Part shown: positions 29,821 through 39,509 of the stretch, piece after piece | Numbering within the stretch: position 1 is the first letter of the stretch | Layout of the letters: each line of letters opens with the position of its first letter | Assembly: GCF_900182695.1 (NCBI RefSeq) | Contig: NZ_FXTK01000021.1 | Location: 1-62,863, forward strand | Origin: Paracoccus laeviglucosivorans | GTDB taxonomy: Bacteria; Pseudomonadota; Alphaproteobacteria; Rhodobacterales; Rhodobacteraceae | Reading direction: 5' to 3' | DNA: 62,863 nucleotides | The notes under the pieces: model-generated | What the model saw: only the letters and a program-made list of their open reading frames with translations | Database searches by the model: none | What the model was told of the DNA's origin: nothing | Program-made: the position numbers and the translations under genes

Positions 29821-31155
29821 TCAGTCGCGCTGCAATGCCGAGCCCGCCTTGCCGGCGGTGCTGATCGCGATGGCGGCGAAGGTGACGATGGCCGCCACGA
29901 CAAGGAACCAGGCCGGGGCCAGTTTCGAACCCGTGGCGCCGATCAGCCAGGTCGCAATCAATGGGGCCGTGCCACCGAACAGGGCATTGGCGCTGTTGAA
30001 GCTTAGCGCGAAGCCCGAAAACCTTACGCGGGTCGGGAACAGTTCGCACAGGAAGGTGGGCAGCGTGCCGCCATTCATCGACAGCAGCGCCCCGAACAGG
30101 GACCAGATGCCAAGGATCACCAAAAACCCGGGTGAGATCAGGCCTGTGAACGCCGCGCTGGACAACATGGCGAACATCGGAACGGTCAGGATGGCGAACA
30201 GTGCCGAGCAGGCCATCAGCACCTTTTTCCGGCCGATTCTGTCCGACAGCGCCCCCATCACAAAGATCGAACCCAGATAGACAGCCAGTGAGACGGTCGA
30301 ACCGATGAAGGCGGCGGTCTCGGATACGCCCAGCTCAGCGGCCAGATAGGTCGGCATATAGCTGAGCACCAGATAAAAGCCGACCGCGTTCAAAAGCGTG
30401 CCGCCAAAGGCGATCAGCACCTCGCGCCGGTGGTTGGTCATCAATTCGATCACCGGGGTCTGCGGCACGTGCTGCGCCCGCTCAAGCGCCTTGAAATGCG
30501 GGGTCTCGTCCAGCTTGCGGCGGATATAGGCGCCGACATAACCTAGGGGCAGCGCCATCAGGAACGGCAGGCGCCATCCCCAGCTGTGCAATTGTTCGAC
30601 CGTCAGCACGCCATGCAGGATGGCAACGAACAGCGATGCCGCCAACAGGCCCGCCGCCTCACCCGCGGGAACCAGGCAGGTCAGCATGCCGCGTTTGTCG
30701 TCCGGTGCATATTCCGCCAGAAACGACGCCGCTCCGGCATATTCGCCCGAGGCCGCGAAGCCCTGCACCAGCCGCGTCGCCAGCAACAGACCCACTGCCC
30801 ACAGCCCGATCATGTCATAGGTCGGCAGGAACGCGATCACAAAGGTCGCGGCCGACATGATGAAAATCGACAGCGAAAGCGTCTTCTGCCGCCCGATCCT
30901 GTCGCCGAAGTGGCCCCAGATAATGCCGCCGATGGGGCGCACGATAAAGGACAATGCAAAGACCGCATAGGTCGCGATCAACGCGGTGCGGGCATCCGTG
31001 GCCGGAATAAAGACCACGGCGATGACGGTGGCGAGAAAGCCGTATGAGGCATAGTCGAACCATTCGACGAACGTGCCCATGAAGCTGGCCATGCCGGCGC
31101 GGCGCAGCACGGTTCCGGTCGCGTCAGGCGCCAGCCTGGCGGTGGTGTCGGTCAT
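29821..31155 (-). CDS. MFS transporter, MHS (ProP/citrate-like) family
   Basis: Inner-membrane carrier of 444 aa with twelve helices. MHS-family features are the N-terminal ASFMGTFVEWFDYASYG, the loop GHFGDRIGRQKTLS, and the helix-5 segment GFAASGEYAGAASFLAEYAP. The family imports osmolytes and organic acids by proton symport. GGAGGAGAC precedes the ATG at 31155. It forms a two-gene unit with the ureohydrolase, so its cargo is probably the guanidino compound hydrolysed by that enzyme (inference). A LysR gene is divergent. Confidence 0.86.
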   Translation of the reverse strand: MTDTTARLAPDATGTVLRRAGMASFMGTFVEWFDYASYGFLATVIAVVFIPATDARTALIATYAVFALSFIVRPIGGIIWGHFGDRIGRQKTLSLSIFIMSAATFVIAFLPTYDMIGLWAVGLLLATRLVQGFAASGEYAGAASFLAEYAPDDKRGMLTCLVPAGEAAGLLAASLFVAILHGVLTVEQLHSWGWRLPFLMALPLGYVGAYIRRKLDETPHFKALERAQHVPQTPVIELMTNHRREVLIAFGGTLLNAVGFYLVLSYMPTYLAAELGVSETAAFIGSTVSLAVYLGSIFVMGALSDRIGRKKVLMACSALFAILTVPMFAMLSSAAFTGLISPGFLVILGIWSLFGALLSMNGGTLPTFLCELFPTRVRFSGFALSFNSANALFGGTAPLIATWLIGATGSKLAPAWFLVVAAIVTFAAIAISTAGKAGSALQRD

Positions 31156-31304
31156 TGCGAAAGTCTCCTCCCTTTCGCGGTGATGCCATGCATCGCCCCC
31201 GGCCCAGCCTATCCTTGGCCGGTTCCTCCCGGGGGTCTGCGTGCCGTATCGGAAAGTTTGTGCGGCAAGCGATGCACCCGATAAATCCGAAGTTGAATAT
31301 GTTC

Positions 31305-31323
31305 ACATCAGATTTCCTGATGT
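31305..31323. promoter_or_regulatory. Perfect palindrome in the MFS/LysR divergent promoter
   Basis: ACATCAG-ATTTC-CTGATGT is a perfect 7+5+7 inverted repeat ending 12 bp before the LysR start at 31336. This is a good candidate for a LysR recognition site that represses its own gene and activates the divergent MFS-ureohydrolase unit. Confidence 0.55.
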
Positions 31324-31335
31324 ATCCTTCGAACC

Positions 31336-32238
31336 ATGCGGATCAGCGATTTCACCCTGCGCAACATGCGCACCTTTTGCGCCGTCGCCGATCATCGCGG
31401 TTTCGCGGGCGCGCAAGCCGTGCTGGGGATGAGCCAATCCGCCGTCAGCACACATATCAAGGATCTGGAGGTCACTCTTGGCTTTGCGCTGTGCCGCCGT
31501 GGCCGGGGTGGCTTTGCGCTGACCGAAAAAGGTGAGGCGGTCTATGCATATGCGCGCCAGATGCTGTCGGGGATCGAGGATTGCGAAGCGCGGCTTGGGA
31601 CGTTGGGCAGGGTGCTGGCGGGCCATCTGCGGGTCGGCGTCGTAGATAGCGAGGCCGACAACCCCGAACTGCCGGTCCATCGCGCGATCCGCCGCTTTTT
31701 CCTGCGCGAACAAGAGGTGCGGCTCAGCCTTGAGGTCGGAACCCCCGAGGATCTTGGCAAGGCCCTGCAGACCGGCGACATCCACGTCGCCATAGGACCC
31801 TTTCCCACTCGACACCCGAATATCGAATACATGCCGGTCTATGCCGAGGAGCATGCGTTGTTCTGCGGCAACCACCACCCGCTGTTTGGTCTGGAACAGG
31901 ACATCTCGCTTGAGGTGCTGTCCCAACACCCGATGACGGTGCGCCCCTATCTGCAACGCGCCGAACTGGCCCCCTTGGTCAATCCGCGCGTCATCGCATC
32001 GGTCTCGAATATGGAGGCGCAGGCGATCCTGATCCGCAGCGGCTGTTTCCTTGGTTTTCTGCCGGTGCATTTTGCACGCAAATGGCTGGACACGGCCGAG
32101 ATGCGGCGCATCGACCTGCCCGGAATCGGTTGGCATTCGCAATTCTTCGTCGCCTTGCGCGCGCAGCCAGAGCCGACCGAAGTAGCGCAACTGTTCGCGC
32201 GCGACGCCGTGCTGGAATTGGCTGGCGGCGGCAATTGA
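31336..32238 (+). CDS. LysR-family transcriptional regulator
   Basis: A 300-aa regulator: LysR helix-turn-helix FTLRNMRTFCAVADHRGFAGAQAVLGMSQSAVSTHIKDLE, then an effector-binding domain (LRVGVVDSEADNPELPVH, HVAIGPFPTRHPN). It is divergent from the MFS-ureohydrolase unit across a 180-bp promoter that contains a perfect palindrome. It is probably their specific activator; the effector is unknown. Confidence 0.86.
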   Translation: MRISDFTLRNMRTFCAVADHRGFAGAQAVLGMSQSAVSTHIKDLEVTLGFALCRRGRGGFALTEKGEAVYAYARQMLSGIEDCEARLGTLGRVLAGHLRVGVVDSEADNPELPVHRAIRRFFLREQEVRLSLEVGTPEDLGKALQTGDIHVAIGPFPTRHPNIEYMPVYAEEHALFCGNHHPLFGLEQDISLEVLSQHPMTVRPYLQRAELAPLVNPRVIASVSNMEAQAILIRSGCFLGFLPVHFARKWLDTAEMRRIDLPGIGWHSQFFVALRAQPEPTEVAQLFARDAVLELAGGGN

Positions 32239-32563
32239 CGCCGATGGGCATGTGCGGCCGAGCACGAGATTTCACGATTGGCTCGCGCTCACAGGTCAGT
32301 CCGAAAAGCCAGAGCGTATCTAGGGATATCGTCCACAACGGCCCATGACCCAGCGGGGCAGGGTCTCTGGCCAATCGTCCTGCCTGACGGTCTTTGGGGT
32401 AGGGCGATCCCAGTTGCGAATGGCCGAAAATACCGCGATCGATCTCTACGGATGCTTGTGCTGAACGTGCCCAGCCAGTTGCGGTGAGGGTTGGATCTTG
32501 AGTTCGCACGGATCAAACCAGCTTTGAAGAGAGGGTCTTTTTCCGACCGCAAAGGTGGTCTCG

Positions 32564-32596
32564 AAGAAGCCGGCCGGCAGTCGCCACCGGCTTCTT
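32564..32596 (-). terminator. Terminator hairpin after the NCS1 permease gene
   Basis: AAGAAGCCGG (32564-32573) pairs perfectly with CCGGCTTCTT (32587-32596) immediately downstream of the permease stop at 32601. It closes the minus-strand N-methylhydantoin operon. The rest of the gap from 32239 shows no supportable gene. Confidence 0.65.
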
Positions 32597-32600
32597 GCTA

Positions 32601-34097
32601 CTACAAATCTTCCCTGGAAACCGCATTGCCCGCTTCACAGGGCGCACGCGTGAAGTGTCCGCCGCCGACATATTGCCAATCCATGCCGACCGAGGCCGCA
32701 AGAAAATCATCGCCACTGCCTGTAAGCTCGGCCTGGCGATGATGTGGCAGCACCAGCAATTTCATCAGCACCAGATAGAACAGGAAGCCCAACGGGAAGC
32801 CGATCACGAAAGCGAATGCCGACCACCATGCCGCGATGGCGCCCGCCAGCACCCAGGCGATCAGCCCGGCCAGGTTGAAGCCGTGACGGTAACGATACTG
32901 ACCCTGGGGATCGAACAATGCGGGCACGTTCACGCGACGGCGGCGGATGACGTAATAATCCGCGACCATGATGCCGCCTATGGCCGACAGGAAAGCGCCG
33001 TAATAGCCCAGAAAGACGAACAGGTTGTCGAGAATTTGCCACGGAAAACACAGCGTGCCGACGACACCCGCGATCACCACCGCCATGCGATAGTTGATGA
33101 TGTGCGGCGCAAGATTGATGAAGGTCAGGGCTGCGGGGATGAGGTTGGCCGAATTGTTGGTGGACCATTGAGCAAGCACCACCAGGATCAACAGGACCAG
33201 CAGCGCGATGCCTTGCGCGTCGCCCTGAATGACCTCGATCGGATTCCAGTTGCCGGTGGCGATGAACGATACAGCTCCCAGCCCGGCGATCATCGCCTGC
33301 GTCACGGGCAATGCGACCAGTTGCGCCAGAAAGATCGACCGGTTGCGCTGCAGGAATTTGCGGGTTCCGGTTTGCATCTTCACGAAGCGCGACAGGTTCG
33401 GAATATCGATGGCCATCGTTGACCAAAAGCTCATGTTGGCAATGAACAGCACGATCAGGGACGCTTGTCCCTGGGCCTGAAAGGTCCAGATGTTCAGCCC
33501 TTTGGTTTCCGCGATGCCTTCCAGCGTGAAATACATCCAGCCCGAGATCGCGATGATCGCAGGCGCGGCCAGGGATGCCAGCCGCTCGACCGACTTGATC
33601 CCCAACATGGTGTTGGCGACCTGAACTGCGGCAAACAACGCATACCACAGGAACCAGTTGGAGAAGCCAAGAAAGTATTCGCCGATGCCGTTCAGCGCCA
33701 AGGCCCCGAGATAAGTCTGGATGCCGAACCACATTGCCGCGACGATGCCGCGCGACACCGAGGGCAAATGCGTGCCATGGATCCCGAATGGCGCACGCAG
33801 GTAGACCGCGAAGGACAGCCCGTGCTCGGTGCCGATATCGGCGGTCATCAGCATCACCGCGCCAATGGCCAGATTGGCCAGAAAGATCGTCAGCGCGACG
33901 GTGGCCAGGCTGAAGCCGCCCTGGATGCCGGTGGCGCCCAGCGAATAGGTGGCGATGATGACTGCGATGCCCACCCAGATCCAGGCATAGCCCAACATGC
34001 CGATGGGCCGCTCGCCTGCCTTGGTGGGCAGGATGCTTTCCTCGATCAGGGCGGTGCGGTCCGGCCCGGTGGCCAATTCCTCTTGTGTCAGTGACAT
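32601..34097 (-). CDS. NCS1-family permease (hydantoin/purine/allantoin type)
   Basis: Inner-membrane symporter of 498 aa with about twelve helices. NCS1 features include the N-terminal ERPIGMLGYAWIWVGIAV, the MTADIGTEHGLSFAVYLRAPFG loop before helix 3, and NMSFWSTMAIDIPNLSRF. Relatives such as Mhp1 import hydantoins. Because it follows hyuA/hyuB and N-carbamoylsarcosine amidase genes on the same strand, N-methylhydantoin, creatinine or a hydantoin is the likely cargo (inference). The start at 34097 has AAAGGG upstream; a leader of 12 codons is possible from 34133. Confidence 0.85.
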   Translation of the reverse strand: MSLTQEELATGPDRTALIEESILPTKAGERPIGMLGYAWIWVGIAVIIATYSLGATGIQGGFSLATVALTIFLANLAIGAVMLMTADIGTEHGLSFAVYLRAPFGIHGTHLPSVSRGIVAAMWFGIQTYLGALALNGIGEYFLGFSNWFLWYALFAAVQVANTMLGIKSVERLASLAAPAIIAISGWMYFTLEGIAETKGLNIWTFQAQGQASLIVLFIANMSFWSTMAIDIPNLSRFVKMQTGTRKFLQRNRSIFLAQLVALPVTQAMIAGLGAVSFIATGNWNPIEVIQGDAQGIALLVLLILVVLAQWSTNNSANLIPAALTFINLAPHIINYRMAVVIAGVVGTLCFPWQILDNLFVFLGYYGAFLSAIGGIMVADYYVIRRRRVNVPALFDPQGQYRYRHGFNLAGLIAWVLAGAIAAWWSAFAFVIGFPLGFLFYLVLMKLLVLPHHRQAELTGSGDDFLAASVGMDWQYVGGGHFTRAPCEAGNAVSREDL

Positions 34098-34177
34098 GTT
34101 GTTTTCCCTTTGGTGAAGATGTGCGATCGTCACGTGGCAGACTTCGCCACGTGCGGTCGTTCTTATGCTGGAAAGGA

Positions 34178-34203
34178 AATAGGGCCGCTTGATGCGGCCC
34201 CTT
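34178..34203 (-). terminator. Hairpins between hyuB and the NCS1 gene
   Basis: GGGCCGC (34182-34188) and GCGGCCC (34194-34200) form a stem just after the hyuB stop, with TATTTCC following on the minus strand. A second perfect 8-bp hairpin, CACGTGGC/GCCACGTG at 34131-34153, lies in the same 108-bp gap. These could lower permease expression relative to the enzymes. Confidence 0.5.
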
Positions 34204-34205
34204 GG

Positions 34206-35987
34206 TCAGTCCTGGCGCTGCATCGCCAAGCGCAGCCTTTCGGTCGTCGCCATGTCCACTGTCTCGGTTTCCAGATCTATGGCGATCCCGTAGACTGCGC
34301 GCGCGTCCTTTACGGAACAGAACCCGTCCAGGACATCCTCAAGCACCTTGCGCGGTGCGCGCTTCAAAGGTTCGCCGTAGCCGCCACCGTTCGGACTGTA
34401 ATAGGTCATCACGTCATTGGCCCCAACCGCCAGGCCCGAGAACTTGGAATGCATCTCGGTCTCTTGGCCGGGCCTATCGGGGTTGCTGATCGTGCAACGT
34501 CCGACCGCGCCATCCTGCCCGCCAAAGATGCCCCAGGGCGCGTCGGTATGGCGTTCGGATTCGTGGGTGATGAAGGCCGGCGTCAGCACCCGCTGGGCCT
34601 TGACGACGCCGATGCCGCCCCGGAATTCGCCCGCGCCCGGAGGCGCATCGTCACGCAGTTCATAGCGGTCGCAGACCATCGGGATATGCATTGCCAGATC
34701 TTCCAGCGGATTGTTGCGGGTGTTGGCCATCAGGTTGTCGATGCTGTCAGGTCCGTCAGATCGCGGCCGCCCGCCATAGGCACCCTCGTTCACTTCCAGA
34801 AACACCCAGTAGTCGCCCGAGGGCCGCACACCGGAATAGGCCGCGAAGCTGATCGAGGCGGAAGATCCCGCGATCACCTGCTCGGGCATCACCGGGGCAA
34901 GCGCGCGGATGATCAGATCGATCATGCGATTGCACTGGGTAAAGCGGGCTTCTGCAGATGCTGGCGCGCGCGGATTGAAGATCGAGCCCAGCGGTGCCGT
35001 GACCTTGATCGGACGGAACGACCCCTCGTTCGAAGGCACGCGCATGTCAGATGTGGCCGCGTCCAGCAGCAGCTTCCGAAAGCCCGCATAGGCCGCGACC
35101 TTGGTCGACCCTTCGAAGGGCACGTTATAGGCGGTGGGCGTCTGATCGGCAGATCCCGTCAGGTCCACCTCGACCTCGTCACCACGCACCCGGACCGTCA
35201 CCTTGACCTTTAGCCGCTGGTCACGGTTGCGACCATCGTCGTCCAGCCAGCCTTCGGCGGTATAGTCGCCATCGGGGATTTCGCTGATCCGCTGCCGGGT
35301 CATCCGCTCGGCGTAATCCATCAACTGGTTGGCTGCGCCGAAGACCTTTTCCTCGCCGTATTTTTCCAGCAGTTCGACGAAACGGCGCGCGCCGAGCCGG
35401 GCCGAGGCGATCTGTGCCTCGATATCCATGACCAACTGCCCTGCCGCACGGGAATTGCGCCGGATATAGTTCCACATGGCGTTGTTGGGTTCGCCCTTGC
35501 GGTAAAGCTTCGTCCCCGCGAACAGCATCCCTTCGGCATAGACATCGGGCACGTCGATGATCAGTCCCGGCGTCGCCGCACCGATATCGACGTGGTGCGC
35601 GGTGTTTCCGGCAAACCCGACAAGGCGCCCCTTGAAGAACACCGGCACGACGATGGCCAGGTCCGGGGTGTGGGACGATCCGTGATAGGGATGGTTGTGG
35701 ACGACCGCGTCGCCTTCATACCATTCGCCATCCTCCAGCGTCTCGGCGATGCCGCGCAGATATCCGGGGATGGACCCGATGTGCATGGGCGTCGATTCGG
35801 ATTCGCAGAGCGTGTTGAAATCCGTGTCGAACAGGCCCGCGCCCAAGTCCTGGCTTTCCCGGATGATCGAGGAAAAGGACATCCGATACAGGACGTGCCC
35901 CATCTCTTCGGCGATGGTCTCGAAGGCGCCGCGGATTACTTGCAGCGTGATCGGGTCGACCTCGGTGATCTTGCTCATCTGGTTCAT
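34206..35987 (-). CDS. hyuB: N-methylhydantoinase/hydantoinase B subunit HyuB
   Basis: Partner subunit of an ATP-dependent N-methylhydantoin amidohydrolase (5-oxoprolinase family), opening N-methylhydantoin to N-carbamoylsarcosine. The 593-aa protein has hydantoinase-B features: ITLQVIRGAFETIAEEMG, RESQDLGAGLFD, GDAVVHNHPYHGSSHTPD, GNTAHHVDIGA, YNVPFEGSTK, GGRPRSDGPDS and PNGGGYG. The start at 35987 lies one base after the hyuA stop, with a GGGGGCATGAG leader; open frame continues upstream inside hyuA but is not needed. The operon with N-carbamoylsarcosine amidase favours N-methylhydantoin over 5-oxoproline or simple hydantoins. Confidence 0.9.
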   Translation of the reverse strand: MNQMSKITEVDPITLQVIRGAFETIAEEMGHVLYRMSFSSIIRESQDLGAGLFDTDFNTLCESESTPMHIGSIPGYLRGIAETLEDGEWYEGDAVVHNHPYHGSSHTPDLAIVVPVFFKGRLVGFAGNTAHHVDIGAATPGLIIDVPDVYAEGMLFAGTKLYRKGEPNNAMWNYIRRNSRAAGQLVMDIEAQIASARLGARRFVELLEKYGEEKVFGAANQLMDYAERMTRQRISEIPDGDYTAEGWLDDDGRNRDQRLKVKVTVRVRGDEVEVDLTGSADQTPTAYNVPFEGSTKVAAYAGFRKLLLDAATSDMRVPSNEGSFRPIKVTAPLGSIFNPRAPASAEARFTQCNRMIDLIIRALAPVMPEQVIAGSSASISFAAYSGVRPSGDYWVFLEVNEGAYGGRPRSDGPDSIDNLMANTRNNPLEDLAMHIPMVCDRYELRDDAPPGAGEFRGGIGVVKAQRVLTPAFITHESERHTDAPWGIFGGQDGAVGRCTISNPDRPGQETEMHSKFSGLAVGANDVMTYYSPNGGGYGEPLKRAPRKVLEDVLDGFCSVKDARAVYGIAIDLETETVDMATTERLRLAMQRQD

Positions 35988-35988
35988 C

Positions 35989-38064
35989 TCATGCCCCCTT
36001 GCTGACGCGCGTATTGCCATAGTCCAGCGTCTCGGCGACGTAGCCGGGCGGGACCAGGGTGGTGGAATTGTGCTGGACCAGAATGGCCGGCCCCGGCACG
36101 CGGTCGCCTGCAAACAGCTTCGTGCGATCATAGCGCGGCGTTTCCAGCGTCCGCCCGCAGTCAAAGGTCGTCGGGCGCACGAACATCAGCGCCCGGTCGA
36201 TGGACGAGCCGTCGGTGGGCTGCACCTTGGGGATCTCGATCTGGCGCACGCTGGCCGAGCCGATGACCCGCAGCGTGATCAGTTCCACCTCGGCCTTGCG
36301 ATAGGCATAGCCGTAATCCCGTTCATGCGTGTCGTGGAAGCTGTCGATGATGACGTGCATGTTCTGTGGCGTCAGCGGCCCATCGGGAAAATCGGCGCGT
36401 AGTTCAAAGCCTTGCCCCTGATAGCGGCATTCCGCGATGACCCTCAGATCCTGCGCAGCCCGCTCGATGCCATCGGCGTCCAGTTCATCGTGGACCGCGT
36501 TCTGCAGCTTTTCGATATGGCCATTGATCCGGGCGATGTCGGCATCGGTGGCAGAGTTTAGAATCAGGATCTCCGCCTCGGTGTGCTCGTATTGCAAGTC
36601 GGTTTTCAGCAGCCCCACGGCGGCGGTGATGCCCGGCGCGACTGGCACGATCACGTCGCGCGCGCTGACCGCCTCGGCCAGGGCCACGCCATGCAGCGGG
36701 CCGGCGCCGCCAAAGGGCATGATGGAAAATTCGCGCGGGTCGATGCCGCGCGCGACCGAGTTCGACCGGATCGCCAGCGCCATGTTGTTGTTGATGATCT
36801 TTATGATCCCCAGAGCCGCTTCCTTGACGCTGAGCCCCAAGGGGGTCGCGATCTTTTCCTCGACTGCCTTGCGCGACAGCTCGGCGTCCAGCCGCAGGTC
36901 GCCGCCCAAAGCCATGTCAGGGTCCAGGCGGCCCAGCACGATCTGGGCATCGGTGACGGTCGGCTCTTCTCCGCCGCGGCCATAGCAAGCGGGACCGGGT
37001 TCGGAACCGGCGGAACGCGGGCCGACGTTGAAGGCACCCGCTTCGTCGACAAATGCCACTGACCCGCCACCCGCGCCGATCGTCACAAGGTCGATCATCG
37101 GGGTCAGGACCGGATAGCCTGACACATAGGTGTCGCGCTGGTTCATGATCTTCAGCTGGCCGCCCGGAATGGTCGAAATGTCGGCCGATGTGCCGCCGAT
37201 ATCCACTGTGATGATATTGGGCGTGCCCGCCATCTCACCTTCGGACGCGCCGCCGATGACACCGCCGGCCGGGCCGGACATCAGGATGCGGATCGGACGA
37301 CGCGCGCAGGATTCGACAGTGGATACACCACCGTTCGACTGCATGATCCGCAGCTTGGACGTGACCCCCGCCTCGCGCAGCCGAGCATCGAGGTCGCGCA
37401 GGTAATAAGCGGTCTTAGGGCCGACATAGCAGTTCATCGCAGCGGTCGAGAAGCGTTCATATTCCCGCATCACCCGCGCCAGTTCCGAAGACATGGTAAC
37501 GTAGGCGCCGGGAATTTCCTCCATCACGATCTCCTTGGCTCGGGCTTCGTGGGCATCGTTCAGAAAGCTGAACATGAAGCCGATCACGACCGAGCCGATC
37601 CCGCGCTTGCGAAACAACGCGCAAGCGTCGCGGACGGCCTGTTCATCCAACGGTTCCAGTATCTCGCCGGTCGGCGGCATGATCCGCTCGCGCACAGCGA
37701 TACGGTTTCGACGTTTGACCAGCGGCTGGCTTTGCCACGGCACGTCGAAATGCAGACTGAAGTTATAAGGGCGCTTGTGTCGGCCGATATGCAGGATGTC
37801 GCGAAAGCCGTGGGTGGTGATCATCCCGCATTCCGCGCCATTGTGTTCAATGGTGATATTCGTCGCCGTCGTGGTGCCGTGGACAATGGTTTCAACTTCG
37901 GACGGGTCGATCCCCGCCTGGCCGCAGATGCCCTGCACACCCTGAACCACGCCGATCGACTGGTTTTTCAGAGTGGTCGGAACCTTGTGATAGAAGACAC
38001 CCTTCGCGCATTCCAGAACGAGATCTGTATTTGTCCCGCCTACGTCGACGCCAATTCTAGCCAT
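35989..38064 (-). CDS. hyuA: N-methylhydantoinase/hydantoinase A subunit HyuA
   Basis: ATP-binding subunit of the HyuAB enzyme, an acetate/sugar-kinase/Hsp70-fold protein. The 691-aa sequence has the phosphate-binding loop GVDVGGTNTDLVLE, HGTTTATN, SNGGVSTVESC, SGPAGGVIGG, TVDIGGTSADIS and GAGGGSVAFVD, all typical of HyuA. With HyuB it would hydrolyse N-methylhydantoin using ATP, giving N-carbamoylsarcosine for the amidase encoded at 39.5 kb. The MFS gene ends 39 bp upstream, so the genes form one operon. Substrate is inferred from the operon. Confidence 0.9.
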   Translation of the reverse strand: MARIGVDVGGTNTDLVLECAKGVFYHKVPTTLKNQSIGVVQGVQGICGQAGIDPSEVETIVHGTTTATNITIEHNGAECGMITTHGFRDILHIGRHKRPYNFSLHFDVPWQSQPLVKRRNRIAVRERIMPPTGEILEPLDEQAVRDACALFRKRGIGSVVIGFMFSFLNDAHEARAKEIVMEEIPGAYVTMSSELARVMREYERFSTAAMNCYVGPKTAYYLRDLDARLREAGVTSKLRIMQSNGGVSTVESCARRPIRILMSGPAGGVIGGASEGEMAGTPNIITVDIGGTSADISTIPGGQLKIMNQRDTYVSGYPVLTPMIDLVTIGAGGGSVAFVDEAGAFNVGPRSAGSEPGPACYGRGGEEPTVTDAQIVLGRLDPDMALGGDLRLDAELSRKAVEEKIATPLGLSVKEAALGIIKIINNNMALAIRSNSVARGIDPREFSIMPFGGAGPLHGVALAEAVSARDVIVPVAPGITAAVGLLKTDLQYEHTEAEILILNSATDADIARINGHIEKLQNAVHDELDADGIERAAQDLRVIAECRYQGQGFELRADFPDGPLTPQNMHVIIDSFHDTHERDYGYAYRKAEVELITLRVIGSASVRQIEIPKVQPTDGSSIDRALMFVRPTTFDCGRTLETPRYDRTKLFAGDRVPGPAILVQHNSTTLVPPGYVAETLDYGNTRVSKGA

Positions 38065-38103
38065 GTGATTTGCTCCCGTTGGAGTGGTGTTTTATTTGAT
38101 AGT

Positions 38104-39453
38104 TCAGCCGCGCCTGGGAAGTGGGCTCAGGTTTTCGGCTTTGAGGTCTGCGTCGTCGCGGTCCTGTCTGGTAAACGACCGACCTGCCGTTTCGGGCGAA
38201 AACCACGTCACCAGTAGCGCCATGCCCGCGACCAGCGAGATATAGATCGCCGGAGCTAGGCGGTTGCCCGAGGCCGAGATCAGCCAGGTCGCGACGAAGG
38301 GTGCTGTGCCGCCGAAAACCGCATAAGCGACGTTATAGGTCACGGCTGAGGCGGTATAACGAACTCGCGTGGGGAACACTTCGCACAACAATACGGCGGT
38401 GACGACATTGGCGCTGACCGCACCTAGCGCCAGCAGAATTTGCGCACTGAACGCCGATAGAAAAGTTCCGTCGGACGCAAGGGTGTAGGCGGGAACAGAC
38501 AGCACCCCCAGCAGCAGCGCGGCCGCCGCCATGATCGGGCGACGCCCGACGCGGTCGCACACCCGGCCAATGAACGGTGCCATCAGCGTGGCAGCTACAA
38601 GGGCGAGCACATTCGACATCAGGACGTGTCGTGGCTCCATGCCAACCACGCTGCGCAGGAAAGTCGTCATGTAGGTCGAGAAGATATAGAAGGACAAAGC
38701 TGTCAGGCTGATGAAGCCGGCCAGCCGCACCATCGGACGCCATTCATTCAGCAAGGTATCTCGAAGGGGGGTATGGGCATGTTCGGCGGCTGTTGTCTGC
38801 AGCACCTGCTGGAACAGCGGGCTTTCGTCCAGCCGATGACGGATATACAGCGCCACCAGCCCAAGCGGGGCGGCGATCAGAAACGGAATACGCCAGCCCC
38901 ATGCATTCATCTGCTCTGGGCTGAGCGAAACGGTCAGAAGCCAAGAACACAGTGCCGCCAACGCAAAAGAGGCAAAGGTCGCTGCTGGCATGTAGCTGGA
39001 CCATCGCGAGCGTTGATCCTCGGGCGCATGTTCGATCACATACGTTACGGCGCCGGCATATTCGCCACCGGCCGAGAAGCCTTGGACACAACGCGCGAGC
39101 GTCAACAGGATTGGTGCCCAGATTCCGATGGTGTGATAGCTGGGCAGCAAGCCGATCGCCGCCGTTGCCAGCGACATCAGAAGCACTGTCAGGGCGAGGA
39201 CGCGCTTACGGCCTAAACGGTCGCCCATCAGGCCGAAATACGCGCCTCCGATGGGGCGCAGAGCGAAAGCGACAGCGAAGATCGCGAAGGTTTGCAGCAA
39301 GCCCGCCATCTGGTTGCCGGGTGGAAAAAAGGTCACGGCGATGATCGGTGCCATAAAGCCGTAGATCGCGAAATCGAACCATTCGATAACGGTTCCCGCG
39401 ATTGCGGCGTTCGTGACCTTGCGTAGCGTCGCAGCATCTGCGTGCTTGGTCAT
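38104..39453 (-). CDS. MFS transporter, MHS family
   Basis: A 449-aa proton symporter of the metabolite:H+ family: AGTVIEWFDFAIYGFMAPI, FGLMGDRLGRKRVL, GFSAGGEYAGAVTYVIEHAP and RHRLDESPLF are diagnostic. It is paralogous to the carrier at 29.8-31.2 kb. The start at 39453 has AGGGAGACA upstream; the open frame extends further but reads through a hairpin. Between N-carbamoylsarcosine amidase and hyuA, it is likely to import creatinine, N-methylhydantoin or a derivative (inference). Confidence 0.85.
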   Translation of the reverse strand: MTKHADAATLRKVTNAAIAGTVIEWFDFAIYGFMAPIIAVTFFPPGNQMAGLLQTFAIFAVAFALRPIGGAYFGLMGDRLGRKRVLALTVLLMSLATAAIGLLPSYHTIGIWAPILLTLARCVQGFSAGGEYAGAVTYVIEHAPEDQRSRWSSYMPAATFASFALAALCSWLLTVSLSPEQMNAWGWRIPFLIAAPLGLVALYIRHRLDESPLFQQVLQTTAAEHAHTPLRDTLLNEWRPMVRLAGFISLTALSFYIFSTYMTTFLRSVVGMEPRHVLMSNVLALVAATLMAPFIGRVCDRVGRRPIMAAAALLLGVLSVPAYTLASDGTFLSAFSAQILLALGAVSANVVTAVLLCEVFPTRVRYTASAVTYNVAYAVFGGTAPFVATWLISASGNRLAPAIYISLVAGMALLVTWFSPETAGRSFTRQDRDDADLKAENLSPLPRRG

Positions 39454-39509
39454 TATTGTCTCCCTGAGATTTTTTGTTGCCCTTGCGAGGATGTTGTCCA
39501 GCAAGGGAA

